From Anabaena sp. WA102 (lineage in GTDB: Bacteria > Cyanobacteriota > Cyanobacteriia > Cyanobacteriales > Nostocaceae): a stretch of 64,000 nt of DNA. Below, in pieces: positions 8,139-16,969 of this stretch. Each line of letters opens with the position of its first letter. Position 1 is the first letter of the stretch. Made by a program: the position numbers and the translations under genes. The DNA is taken from assembly GCF_001277295.1 (NCBI RefSeq), contig NZ_CP011456.1, positions 2,046,001 through 2,110,000 on the forward strand, read 5' to 3'. The notes beneath the pieces are model-generated. The model was not told the DNA's origin, searched no databases, and saw only the letters and a program-made list of their open reading frames with translations.

Positions 8139-9527
8139 TTATTTCACACTGAGTTGAGTCCGGGCATTGAGAATAGCCTGTCTGACTTGTTCAAATCCTG
8201 TACCTCCATAGCTGTTGCGAGCTGCAACTACTTGACGTGGGGTTATGGCTTCATAAATGTCGGCGGCAAATGCGGGATGAATTTGTTGCCATTCTTCTAG
8301 TTGTAAATCTTTGAGCAGTTTACCAGCGATAATACTGGTTTTGACGACTTTGCCGACAATGTTATAAGCTTCGCGAAAGGGTACACCCCTGGCGGCGAGA
8401 TAATCTGCGACATCGGTAGCGTTAGCAAAGTCTTCTGTAACTGCTGTTGCCAATCGCTGATGACGAAATTCTAAACCTTCTTGCAGTAAAATTGTCATTG
8501 CTTCTAAACAGGCTTTGACTGTGTTTACACTGTCAAATATGCCTTCTTTGTCTTCCTGGAGGTCTTTGTTATAAGCCAGGGGTAAACCCTTCATAATTAC
8601 TAACATGGCTTGCAGATGACCAAATACTCGCCCGGTTTTGCCGCGCACTAATTCGGGTACGTCGGGGTTTTTCTTTTGGGGCATAATGCTAGAACCTGTG
8701 GCACAGCTATCTTTGAGGGTGATGAAGCGAAATTCTTCTGATGCCCACAGGATTATTTCTTCGGAAAGACGGCTGAGGTGAACCATGATAATACTAGCAG
8801 CACAGAGAAATTCTATGGCGAAGTCCCGATCGCTCACTCCGTCCAAGCTGTTAGCATAAACATTGTCAAAGTGTAATAAATTGGCTGTATAGTGGCGGTT
8901 AATGGGGAAAGTTGTTCCCGCTAAAGCACCACAACCCAAGGGGGAGATATTCACTCGGCTATAAACGTCTTCTAAGCGTTCCCAGTCCCGTTGTGCCATT
9001 TGAAAGTATGCCAGTAAATGGTGCGCTAAACTCACTGGTTGGGCGCGTTGCAGGTGGGTATAACCAGGAATCAAGGTTTCAACATTTTTTTCGGCTATAT
9101 CAACTAAGACTGTTTGCCAGTTCCGTAATTGTTGGCGGATTTGTTGAATTTGATCACGGAGGTATAATCGAGTGTCTGTACCTACTTGGTCATTGCGAGA
9201 ACGGGCTGTGTGGAGTTTTTTACCTACATCTCCGACAATTTCCGTGAGGCGCTTTTCTACGGCAAAATGGACATCTTCGGCATCAACACCGGGTTGGAAT
9301 TGCCCTTGACGATATTCTTGACGCACTTGTTCTAAACCGTTAAACAGTGCTTCCCCTTCTTCGTGGGAAATTATACCTGTATGAGCCAACATTTTGGCAT
9401 GGGCTTGAGAACCTGTAATATCATATTCGATAAGTTCAATGTCAAAACTGATACTAGCATTAAAACGAGCGATCGCTGGATGTAGCGCGGATTCAAACCG
9501 CTGACTCCAAGTTTGTTTTTCGGTCAT
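8139..9527 (-). CDS. argH: Argininosuccinate lyase
   Basis: 462 residues. Fumarase/aspartase superfamily signature GSSIMPQKKNPDVPELVRGK (about 277-296) and the upstream TARSRNDQVGTDTRLYLRDQ (about 107-126) and GYTHLQRAQPVSLAHHLLAY blocks are diagnostic. It cleaves argininosuccinate to arginine and fumarate, the last step of arginine synthesis; arginine also feeds the cyanophycin polymer made by cphA in this window. It stands alone; its 3' end faces the small basic protein gene across a heptamer-repeat spacer. Confidence 0.98.
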   Translation of the reverse strand: MTEKQTWSQRFESALHPAIARFNASISFDIELIEYDITGSQAHAKMLAHTGIISHEEGEALFNGLEQVRQEYRQGQFQPGVDAEDVHFAVEKRLTEIVGDVGKKLHTARSRNDQVGTDTRLYLRDQIQQIRQQLRNWQTVLVDIAEKNVETLIPGYTHLQRAQPVSLAHHLLAYFQMAQRDWERLEDVYSRVNISPLGCGALAGTTFPINRHYTANLLHFDNVYANSLDGVSDRDFAIEFLCAASIIMVHLSRLSEEIILWASEEFRFITLKDSCATGSSIMPQKKNPDVPELVRGKTGRVFGHLQAMLVIMKGLPLAYNKDLQEDKEGIFDSVNTVKACLEAMTILLQEGLEFRHQRLATAVTEDFANATDVADYLAARGVPFREAYNIVGKVVKTSIIAGKLLKDLQLEEWQQIHPAFAADIYEAITPRQVVAARNSYGGTGFEQVRQAILNARTQLSVK

Positions 9528-9675
9528 AAATCTGAAGGGAGAGGAAGAAATTTGTAGATATTAGATTTTGAATCATACGCCGGATGTGAGTTAAAAATCT
9601 TGTTGTTTCATAAGCGAAATTACAAGGTCTTCAGTATCTAAATAATTAATCCAAAATCTAAAATCTAAAATCACT

Positions 9676-9888
9676 TTAACCGTAACTAGTAAAACCTTTG
9701 AACAGATAACCAACAATTATACCAATCAACAATGCCCAAATTTGCCCAGTTTTGACAAAGTGATTCCAAGAGGCTTGTACTTGACCTAGAAGGTCTGGGT
9801 CTCTAACATTACCAATATCAGCCAGAAGAGTAATATGTTCGTGTAAATTTCCTAGCAGTGGCAATAGTGAATCATTCAAATGTTCCAT
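9676..9888 (-). CDS. Small hypothetical protein with C-terminal membrane helix
   Basis: 70 residues, MEHLNDSLLPLLGNLHEHIT..., with a single hydrophobic helix IWALLIGIIVGYLFKGF near the C-terminus (about 50-66), so probably a tail-anchored protein. The run ADIGNVRDPDLLGQVQASW looks like an amphipathic helix. No family recognised. It sits between argH and larB, with a weak GGTGAAAGA ribosome site in front. Confidence 0.6.
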   Translation of the reverse strand: MEHLNDSLLPLLGNLHEHITLLADIGNVRDPDLLGQVQASWNHFVKTGQIWALLIGIIVGYLFKGFTSYG

Positions 9889-9990
9889 AATTCTTTCACC
9901 AAAAGGTTTATCACCTATTATTAAGAGTTGAAGTAACTAATCAAATCAAAAGCCACCGCAATTATACACAATCTTTACTTTCATACTTTA

Positions 9991-10776
9991 CTATGTTTCT
10001 GCCGCCAAACGTAATTTTTCTGAAGTTCGTAAAATTTGCCCAGCTAAGACTGCTGCACCAAAGCCATTATCTATATTAACTACACCTATACCAGCGGCAC
10101 AAGAGTTAAGCATTGTCAATAGAGGTGCTAAACCGGAAAAGCTTGCACCATAACCAATACTGGTAGGAACAGCGATTACGGGACAATCTGCCAAACCCGC
10201 TACAACACTGGGCAAAGCCCCTTCCATGCCCGCGACAACGATTAATACCGATGCTGATTCTAATACATGACGGTTGCTTAATAACCGATGAATTCCCGCC
10301 ACACCTACATCCCAGAGGCGCTGTACATAAAAACCCGAAAGTTCCGCAGTGACAGCGGCTTCTTCAGCAACGGCTAAATCGGCAGTACCAGCGGAAAGAA
10401 TGCCTATTTTACCGGGAAATCTGACTTCAATTACAGGGGGAACAATGGCACAAATTCGGGCTTGTTCGTAGTATTGGATACCTCTAACTTTTGGTTGTAA
10501 TGCTGAATATACTTGTGGTTCAATGCGGGTAGCCATAACTACGGAAGTACGGTGGCGCATGACTTCCATGATTTGAGCAATTTGTTCCGGTGTTTTACCT
10601 GGTCCCCAAATGACTTCCGGGAAACCAGTTCTTAATTGACGATGGTGATCTATTTTAGCAAACTCACCTACGGATTGATAGGCTAAGTCTTTGAGGGAGT
10701 CGAAGGCTATATCTGGGGTTATTTTACCATTGGCGACGGCTTCTAAGAGCGATCGCAAATTTTCGGGTTGTGTCAT
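9991..10776 (-). CDS. larB: LarB, nickel-pincer cofactor biosynthesis carboxylase
   Basis: 261 residues. The N-terminal FPEVIWGPGKTPEQIAQI segment and the C-terminal AIR-carboxylase (PurE)-like half with GILSAGTADLAVAEEAA, VVAGMEGALPSVVAGL and VPTSIGYGASFSG are typical of LarB. In lactobacilli, LarB carboxylates and hydrolyses nicotinate adenine dinucleotide as the first step to the nickel-pincer nucleotide of lactate racemase. larC and larE are not nearby; many cyanobacteria carry larB apart, so its local role is open. Length is normal. Confidence 0.9.
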   Translation of the reverse strand: MTQPENLRSLLEAVANGKITPDIAFDSLKDLAYQSVGEFAKIDHHRQLRTGFPEVIWGPGKTPEQIAQIMEVMRHRTSVVMATRIEPQVYSALQPKVRGIQYYEQARICAIVPPVIEVRFPGKIGILSAGTADLAVAEEAAVTAELSGFYVQRLWDVGVAGIHRLLSNRHVLESASVLIVVAGMEGALPSVVAGLADCPVIAVPTSIGYGASFSGLAPLLTMLNSCAAGIGVVNIDNGFGAAVLAGQILRTSEKLRLAAET

Positions 10777-10826
10777 GCAATTTTGGATTTTGGATTTTAG
10801 ATTTCCCTTATTCAGTCAACAGTCAA

Positions 10827-12611
10827 CTATTTCGTAACTTTAATTTCATGAATATTCCAAAAAGCACCACCAAGAGCAGAATATTGGATACCTTGAAACC
10901 GATTTCTGATTGCTGATAGAGAATAAGAATTAACCAAATAAATGAAAGGTAAATATTCCTGTGTTAATTGTTGACTTTCGCCATAAATTTCCTTTAATTT
11001 AGCCTCATCAAACTCCTGTGCGCCTTGAATATAAAGTTCATTAATTTTCTTTTCCCAGTCAGCAACTTCCCAACCTTCAATCGGTTTTTGTCCAGCTTGT
11101 GGTTTTTGATTAAACATATGTAGTCCCCCTTCAGGAGACCACACATTAGCACCATCATTTGGTTCTAACCCCCCTGTCAAACCTATTAAACAAGCATCCC
11201 AATCTAAAGTGTTAGAAAGTTTATCTATAAAAGTATTCCAAGCCAATGGCGTAAAATCTACTTGAATCCCAATTTTACTTAAATCTTGTTTAATTTGCGA
11301 ACCCATTGACTCCCGAATTTTATTACCCGCATTAGTGAGTAAGGCAAATCTCACCTCGTTACCTTGATCATCTACTAAAAGATTTTTTTCATTATATTTA
11401 AATCCAGCTTTTAGTAGCAATTTTTTGGCTTTTTCAGAATTATAGTTATAAACCTTCAAGCCTTTTTCCGGTGATAAGAAATAAGGACTTTGAACAGAAA
11501 TAGGAGAATTTTGGGGTGTACCTAAACCACGAAAAGTATTATTTAACATGGTTTGTCTATCAATAGCATAGGCTACCGCTTGGCGAAATTGCACATTATT
11601 AAACCATTTAGATTTAATTGGATCAACTAATGGTTGATTTTGTCTTTTTCCCTTATTTAAGTTAAAGGAAATAAAGGAAGTGCTAGAACTAGGACCCCCA
11701 TTATATATTTTAAAATTCCCTTGTTTTTCCTGAACTTTTAATAAAGAAAAATAATCAGGGGAAACACCAATAGAATCTAAATCACCGGAACGAAATTGGA
11801 GTAAGGAAGTATCTGTTGACTCCACAATTTGCCAAATTATTCGTTCAATATAAGGTTGGGGTTTACCTTGAGCATCTTTACGCCAATAATAGGGGTTACG
11901 GCGAAAAATTATCCGTTGACTCGTATCATATCTTTCCAGTTTATAAGGACCATTAACAATAATTTCTTCAGGAGGAGTATCCACACCCCATTTATTCAGA
12001 AATTCAACTTTACCATCTTTGTTTTTTGTTTTGACTGATTTCTCTAAAATATGAGCAGGTAAAATAGATGCTCCTGTATTCAGTAAAAAAGGTCTAAATG
12101 GTTCAGGGACACTAAATTCCACTCTTCTATTATCTATTTTTTTGACAGTTGGTAATTTGCGATTTTTCCCGACTCTTAAAACATCTCTAGTATCTGTGGG
12201 GATGTTTTCATTTAAATAAATATCATTATAGGTAAATACGACATCATCAACTGTTAATGGTTGTCCATCTGACCATTTTAAACCTTCACGCATGGTAAAG
12301 GTAATTTTGGTTTTATCTGGTGATATTTCCCATGATTCAGCTAATGCTCCTTCTATTTTGCCATCAATGGGATTCTGAGTTAATAATCCTTCATAGGTGT
12401 AACCAAAAATATTTGGTGATTCGGAACTCAGCGCAGCATTAAATGTTTTCGGATCACTGAGAATACTAGTTACTAATTGAGGTACTTGAGCCGCATTGGT
12501 TTTTAATTTAGTTGGGTTACAAGCGGTAATTCCTATTGCTGTAAAAGCAATGATTGTTATTAGTAATAAAAACCGTTTTGTGGAATTGAATATTTTTTCT
12601 GTTAATGTCAT
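10827..12611 (-). CDS. ABC transporter solute-binding lipoprotein, family 5 (peptide/nickel type)
   Basis: 594 residues. A signal peptide ends in a lipobox GITAC, with Cys31 as lipid anchor. The mature part carries SBP_bac_5 features: LAESWEISPDKTKITFTMRE, KWSDGQPLTVDDVVFTYND, FRQAVAYAIDRQTMLNN and GLHMF. Such proteins bind oligopeptides, dipeptides or nickel chelates for DppBC/OppBC permeases; no permease or ATPase gene is adjacent, so the substrate cannot be told. Nearness to larB (a nickel-cofactor gene) is suggestive only. Confidence 0.9.
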   Translation of the reverse strand: MTLTEKIFNSTKRFLLLITIIAFTAIGITACNPTKLKTNAAQVPQLVTSILSDPKTFNAALSSESPNIFGYTYEGLLTQNPIDGKIEGALAESWEISPDKTKITFTMREGLKWSDGQPLTVDDVVFTYNDIYLNENIPTDTRDVLRVGKNRKLPTVKKIDNRRVEFSVPEPFRPFLLNTGASILPAHILEKSVKTKNKDGKVEFLNKWGVDTPPEEIIVNGPYKLERYDTSQRIIFRRNPYYWRKDAQGKPQPYIERIIWQIVESTDTSLLQFRSGDLDSIGVSPDYFSLLKVQEKQGNFKIYNGGPSSSTSFISFNLNKGKRQNQPLVDPIKSKWFNNVQFRQAVAYAIDRQTMLNNTFRGLGTPQNSPISVQSPYFLSPEKGLKVYNYNSEKAKKLLLKAGFKYNEKNLLVDDQGNEVRFALLTNAGNKIRESMGSQIKQDLSKIGIQVDFTPLAWNTFIDKLSNTLDWDACLIGLTGGLEPNDGANVWSPEGGLHMFNQKPQAGQKPIEGWEVADWEKKINELYIQGAQEFDEAKLKEIYGESQQLTQEYLPFIYLVNSYSLSAIRNRFQGIQYSALGGAFWNIHEIKVTK

Positions 12612-12633
12612 AGTTGCTTACCAGATATTAATT

Positions 12634-13260
12634 TTAGGATAATTGAGACTCTAACCAACCTAGAAAGTTTTTAGTATTACTAAAATATTTTATTGTTGCA
12701 CTATTTAAAATTTCCTGTACTTCCTTTTTACCGAAATCTTTTGTATTGCCACTAATAAATACTTTTTGGTTATTAGGATGCTGATTTGCATGAGATACAA
12801 TACACTGTAATATTAAGTTATCCATAAGATCATTCTTGATTAGTAATGTTTCCGTTTCTATGAAAATTTTATTAGAAATATCCTTGATTATGTTATTATC
12901 AAAGTTAATCATTTCCGAATTTTCTGTCAACAATTCAATAACTTCAGATAGCCTATCTTGCACATCATTTAATAATAGTAGATTTTCAATAGATGCTCTT
13001 TCTAAACTCACCTGAAATAAATCTGCATGAACAGAAATTTTATCACGCATTGCTTCATTAATTTGTTTCTCCATTTCTGCTTGAAATTTTAACTGATTTT
13101 GCTTATCTATTCTATACGTGTTAATAACTTCTACATAACAAATAGCTGGTATAGCAAGACGAATTAAGGGAGAGAGATTCCGCAGCAATTGTCCTGCCTC
13201 TAGGTCTCTTCCTTTTGCAACTGCCATTAAAAAATTAGTTTCAATGTAAAGTATCAGCAC
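12634..13260 (-). CDS. PIN-domain-like protein
   Basis: 208 residues. The start YIETNFLMAVAKG (residues 5-17), CYVEVINTYR (about 41-50), the acidic DNLILQCIVSHA (about 145-156) and the closing KVFISGNTKDF strand have the order of acidic sites of PIN nucleases; the first Asp is replaced by Glu, as in YxETNF PIN proteins. A long helical insert fills the centre. Its start lies 20 bases inside the upstream gene, so the two are co-translated. Possibly a toxin or defence nuclease; the target is unknown. Confidence 0.65.
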   Translation of the reverse strand: MLILYIETNFLMAVAKGRDLEAGQLLRNLSPLIRLAIPAICYVEVINTYRIDKQNQLKFQAEMEKQINEAMRDKISVHADLFQVSLERASIENLLLLNDVQDRLSEVIELLTENSEMINFDNNIIKDISNKIFIETETLLIKNDLMDNLILQCIVSHANQHPNNQKVFISGNTKDFGKKEVQEILNSATIKYFSNTKNFLGWLESQLS

Positions 13261-13732
13261 CTAAATTTTCCTGAATATAAGTATGTCCACCTTCTAGCAA
13301 TGGTAATAAACCAATTTTTGCTAATTCATTATACGCTGGTGGTGTATCTGAATTCCAATGATATGATAAATCTCTGAGCCAAGATTTAATAAGTGTTTCT
13401 AAATAAAAATCAAAGATTCTTTTATGCGGGAATTCTGGATCATAATTACTTAGTATATCATTAGTTCTCAAGGAAATTAGGTTTTCTATTTCCTGATCAT
13501 TATTCAATGCAAAAATATTAATTTCCTCTAAATCCACTAACATACCAAAAGGAATATCTGGCTTGATATTCTGCAAATATGTTTTTAATTGATAAATAGC
13601 ACTTTGCCTGTTTAATTCTGTCTCTGGTTTTTGAGCTTTTACCTCTACTAATAAGATAATTTCTTCATCTTTATTTGTAAACATAATATCAGGACGATAT
13701 TTTTGAGGGGACTGGAAGTTGATAACTTGCAT
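13241..13732 (-). CDS. PD-(D/E)XK nuclease-like protein
   Basis: 163 residues. The first third shows the fold's signature in order: P14-D15, then a strand ending E30-V31-K32, then RQSAIYQLKTYL with a Gln on the following helix. The remainder (PHKRIFDFYLETLIKSWLRD) is a helical C-terminal domain. An AGGAGA ribosome site precedes the ATG. It overlaps the PIN gene by 20 bases. This could be a restriction-like or regulatory (Type I HsdR-N-like) fold; no exact family recognised. Confidence 0.65.
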   Translation of the reverse strand: MQVINFQSPQKYRPDIMFTNKDEEIILLVEVKAQKPETELNRQSAIYQLKTYLQNIKPDIPFGMLVDLEEINIFALNNDQEIENLISLRTNDILSNYDPEFPHKRIFDFYLETLIKSWLRDLSYHWNSDTPPAYNELAKIGLLPLLEGGHTYIQENLGADTLH

Positions 13733-13764
13733 CTTCTTTTCTCCTTGATGTAAATAAAAATTGA

Positions 13765-14247
13765 TTAATCACCACTTACCAACAAAACTACAGCATAAGC
13801 ACAAATACCTTCCTCTCTGCCTGTTGGTCCAAGTTTTTCATTAGTTGTAGCTTTGATACCAATTTGATTTGGTTCTACTTCTAAAACTGCTGTTAATTTA
13901 TCTCGCATTTTAGAAATATGCGGTTTTAATTTCGGACGTTCAGCGACAACGACAGAATCAATATTGCCAATTTTCCAACCTTGTTCACGAATTAGTTGAT
14001 GGACTTGATGTAATAATACTAAACTATCAGCCCCAGCCCATTGGGGATCTGTCGGGGGAAAATAATGACCAATATCCCCCAAAGATAAGGCTCCCAGCAT
14101 CGCATCCATGATGGCATGAGTAAGCACATCAGCGTCACTATGTCCTAACAAGCCGAGTTCGTGGGGAATGTGAATACCGCCTAAAATCAAATTGCGATCG
14201 CTCACCAATCTGTGTATATCGTAGCCATTACCAATTCTGATGTTCAT
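13765..14247 (-). CDS. ispF: 2-C-methyl-D-erythritol 2,4-cyclodiphosphate synthase
   Basis: 160 residues. Begins MNIRIGNGYDIHRLV with metal ligands D9 and H11, then GGIHIPHELGLLGHSDADVL with the third ligand His, LSLGDIGHYFPPTD and the C-terminal IGIKATTNEKLGPTGREEGI. It makes the cyclodiphosphate of the MEP isoprenoid pathway, the source of carotenoid, phytol and quinone side chains. 16 bases separate its start from the trmD stop; the two form a minus-strand pair. Confidence 0.98.
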   Translation of the reverse strand: MNIRIGNGYDIHRLVSDRNLILGGIHIPHELGLLGHSDADVLTHAIMDAMLGALSLGDIGHYFPPTDPQWAGADSLVLLHQVHQLIREQGWKIGNIDSVVVAERPKLKPHISKMRDKLTAVLEVEPNQIGIKATTNEKLGPTGREEGICAYAVVLLVSGD

Positions 14248-14263
14248 AGTTAGTTGTCCTTTG

Positions 14264-15190
14264 TCAGTTGTCAGTTGTAAAAGAATATTTTTCTCCCCCC
14301 ACTTCCCCCACTTCCCCCACTTCCCCCACTTCCCCCACTTCCCCCACTTCCCCCACTTCCCCCACTTCCCCCACTTCCCCCACTTCCCCCACTTCCCCCA
14401 CTTCCCCCACTTCCCCCACTTCCCCTACTTCCCCTACTCCCCCCACTTCCCCTACTTCCCCTACTCCCCCTGTTCCCTGTTCCCTGTTCCCTGTTCCCTG
14501 TTCCCTCTCTTTTTCCCAAAGTTTAAGCAAATCGGGACGACGGGAAGCTGTGCGCTGAATTTGTTGTTGAAAACGCCAACGAGCGATCGCTGCATGATTA
14601 CCACTTAGTAGCACATCTGGGACTTGCCAACCACGAAAATTTGCCGGACGAGTGTACTGCGGAAAATCCAACAAATATTCTTCAAAACTTTCCGTCTTCA
14701 GCGATTCCTCCTTACCCACAGTTCCCGGAAGTAGACGCACCACACCATTAATCAAAACCATCGAAGGAATTTCTCCCCCCGTCAGGATAAAATCCCCCAA
14801 AGAAATCTCCCGAGTCACCAAATTTAGCACCCTGTCATCTACCCCTTCATAATGACCACAGATCACAACCAACTGGTCGTAATTCGTGGCTAATTCGCGC
14901 AGCAAGGGCTGGTTCATTGGTTGTCCCTGCGGACTCATCAAAATCACATCTCGACGGGGTAGAATCGGCAAAGACTCCACAGCCGCAAAAATCGGTTCTG
15001 GCTTCATCAACATTCCCACACCACCACCATAGGGTTGATCATCCACCTTATGGTGCTTATCCGTAGTAAAATCTCTAGGATTAACTAAATGCACTTGAGC
15101 AATCTGTTTAGCTAAAGCCTTAGCCAACAAACCAGAATTGAGGATTGACGTAAAACAGTCAGGAAAAAGTGTAACTATATCAAAACGCAC
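14264..15190 (-). CDS. trmD: tRNA (guanine-N1)-methyltransferase with GEV-repeat tail
   Basis: 308 residues. Residues 1-230 are a normal TrmD: MRFDIVTLFPDCFTS, PYGGGVGMLMKPEP, SPQGQPMNQPLLRELA, VICGHYEGVDDRV, EISLGDFILTGGEIPSMVLI and LPGTVGKEESLKTESF. TrmD makes m1G37 in tRNA and prevents frameshifting. About 78 further residues follow: a QGTGNRE stretch (7-bp repeats), then 18 or so GEV/GGV triplets from a 9-bp minisatellite (14296-14466), then GGEKYSFTTDN. The usual family ends near residue 230-250, so the tail is a repeat-generated addition. Confidence 0.95.
   Translation of the reverse strand: MRFDIVTLFPDCFTSILNSGLLAKALAKQIAQVHLVNPRDFTTDKHHKVDDQPYGGGVGMLMKPEPIFAAVESLPILPRRDVILMSPQGQPMNQPLLRELATNYDQLVVICGHYEGVDDRVLNLVTREISLGDFILTGGEIPSMVLINGVVRLLPGTVGKEESLKTESFEEYLLDFPQYTRPANFRGWQVPDVLLSGNHAAIARWRFQQQIQRTASRRPDLLKLWEKEREQGTGNREQGTGGVGEVGEVGGVGEVGEVGEVGEVGEVGEVGEVGEVGEVGEVGEVGEVGEVGEVGEVGGEKYSFTTDN
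14296..14505. repeat. 9-bp minisatellite plus 7-bp array in the 3' end of trmD
   Basis: Nineteen 9-base units of CCCCCACTT (plus strand): the first 14 (14296-14421) identical, the last five mostly variants CCCCTACTT and CCCCTACTC. Then about five TGTTCCC heptamers (14471-14505). The 9-base unit keeps the trmD frame and all three minus frames stay open across it. Confidence 0.95.
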
Positions 15191-15268
15191 AGTAATTCGG
15201 ATTCGATAGAACTAATTTTAAGGGTAGATACTTAGCTAATACCATAACTGATAACCTAGCATGGATTC

Positions 15269-15302
15269 AGGAGTTCGGAGTTCGGAGTTCGGAGTTCGGA
15301 GT
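15269..15302. repeat. GGAGTTC heptamer array
   Basis: Roughly five copies of GGAGTTC (last GGAGTTT) upstream of trmD; the complementary GAACTCC-type array is seen again near 47408-47456. Confidence 0.75.
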
Positions 15303-15345
15303 TTGGAGGAAGAAATTGAAGAATAGAGCATGAAATTTCTCCCTT

Positions 15346-15478
15346 GTTCCCTGTTCCCTGTTCCCTGTTCCCTGTTCCCTGTTCCCTGTTCCCTGTTCCC
15401 TGTTCCCTGTTCCCTGTTCCCTGTTCCCTGTTCCCTGTTCCCTGTTCCCTGTTCCCTGTTCCCTGTTCCCTGTTCCCT
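15346..15478. repeat. Perfect array of 19 GTTCCCT heptamers
   Basis: 133 bases = 19 exact copies of GTTCCCT. The array is open in several frames, but these translations (PCSLFPV repeats) are not genes. It belongs to the STRR type of cyanobacterial heptamer repeat. Confidence 0.95.
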
Positions 15479-15927
15479 CTTGCCTTTTTTGTAAGTCATA
15501 GAAAAACTAAAAATCTACCAACAGTGCCGAAAAATACCAATATCCTTAATTTCCTAGTGAGATCAAAAGTTTTTCTAATTACTTAATTTATGTTTAAATA
15601 TTGTCACTACTAAATTTAAATTAATAATCCCACCAAAGTTAACAACTTCCGGGATACATCCAACCAGCCTCAGAAGTAAGAGTGTCAAGACCGACTAAAT
15701 CCTAAGTCCAGAAGGGAATTATAGTTAATTTAGCACTATGAGAGCCATCTGGAAAAAGTAGATAGGTAAAAAACAAGATGCTGGCTATGAGAACGACGGA
15801 CATGAGAAAATTGAGGCATCGTGTGCGTCAAGCAGTGTCCTCTCATCAAAGCCAAAGGCGAAAATTAACAAGCAACAAACCTTGTTCAATTAACCTGAAG
15901 TTGTTGACTCCCTCAAGCAGAAACACA

Positions 15928-16791
15928 ATGCCGCAGTTAGAAGTTAAATCGCTGGAAATGAGGACACCCCAAGCTACTAAAACCGCCGTACTAGTTATCG
16001 GAGGCGCAGAAGATAAAGTTCATGGACGTGAAATTCTAAGAACTTTTTTTGTTCGTGCTGGCGGTAACAAGGCGTATATTACAATAATTCCATCAGCCTC
16101 CCGTGAGCCTGCCATTATCGCTGGTAGGTACGTTCGCATTTTTGAAGAAATGGGTGCGGAAAAGGTTGAAATATTAGACATTCGGGAACGGGAACAATGC
16201 GAAAATCCTGAGATTAAAGCATCCCTCGAAGCCTGTAGTGGTGTCTTCTTAACCGGAGGAGACCAACTGCGCCTTTGTGGAGTCCTGTCCGACACACCGG
16301 CAATGGAAATTATCCGCCAGCGGGTGAGAGCCGGACAACTGACTTTGGCAGGAACAAGTGCTGGAGCAGCCGTGATGGGACATCACATGATCGCAGGTGG
16401 TGGTAGTGGTGAAACACCTAATCGTTCCCTAGTTGACATGGCAACAGGCTTAGGATTCATTCCTGAAGTTGTCGTTGACCAACATTTCCATAACCGGAAT
16501 CGGATGGGACGACTTGTTAGTGCGATCGCCGCTCACCCAGATAGATTAGGCATTGGTATAGACGAAGATACCTGTGCCGTATTTGAACGCGATGGTTGGC
16601 TACAAGTTATGGGCAAAGGCAGTGTCACTATTGTTGATCCTACCGAACTTACCCACACTAATGAACCCAACGTTAGTGCTAACCAACCCCTGACAGTACA
16701 TAATTTAAGACTACATATCCTCAGTTACGGAGATCGCTTCCATCTTTACCAACGTACTGTTTTACCTGCTGTGCATCGCATCTCTAGCTGA
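15928..16791 (+). CDS. cphB: Cyanophycinase
   Basis: 287 residues from the ATG at 15928 (MPQLEVKSLEMRTPQATKTA), the start I recall for Nostocales CphB. The frame stays open to an ATG at 15778, adding 50 Arg/Ser-rich residues without family likeness. Serine-peptidase motifs: AVLVIGGAEDKVHGREI, TGGDQLRLCG and the nucleophile elbow LAGTSAGAAVMG (Ser in GTSAG), then VDQHFHNRNRMGRL. It cuts cyanophycin (multi-L-arginyl-poly-aspartate) to beta-Asp-Arg dipeptides. It directly precedes cphA, so the storage polymer's breakdown and synthesis genes are adjacent. Confidence 0.95.
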   Translation: MPQLEVKSLEMRTPQATKTAVLVIGGAEDKVHGREILRTFFVRAGGNKAYITIIPSASREPAIIAGRYVRIFEEMGAEKVEILDIREREQCENPEIKASLEACSGVFLTGGDQLRLCGVLSDTPAMEIIRQRVRAGQLTLAGTSAGAAVMGHHMIAGGGSGETPNRSLVDMATGLGFIPEVVVDQHFHNRNRMGRLVSAIAAHPDRLGIGIDEDTCAVFERDGWLQVMGKGSVTIVDPTELTHTNEPNVSANQPLTVHNLRLHILSYGDRFHLYQRTVLPAVHRISS

Positions 16792-16969
16792 CGATATAGA
16801 AGATATAGAGCATATCAGGTCACACTGATTTGACCGCATCTTGATTTCTTCTTCTAGAGTTTAGATCAATTCCATCTAAGAAGGAAAAACTGCTTCAAAT
16901 GCCAAATTTAGCGGTCAATTCCAGCAAAAAACTAGAATTTTGGTTACGAATCTCCATCTACCTATTCCC

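Noticed and set aside
10827..12611. Nickel-specific (NikA) identity for the binding lipoprotein because larB is adjacent
   Set aside because: No NikBCDE genes and no specific motif; position alone is not enough.
14268..14608. Long open frames made of PTS, HFP or GSG repeats on both strands
   Set aside because: They are produced by the 9-bp array within trmD; only the trmD frame continues into a real domain.
15236..15586. Repeat-coded frames over the GTTCCCT array
   Set aside because: Open only because the heptamer lacks stops; no domain, no ribosome site.
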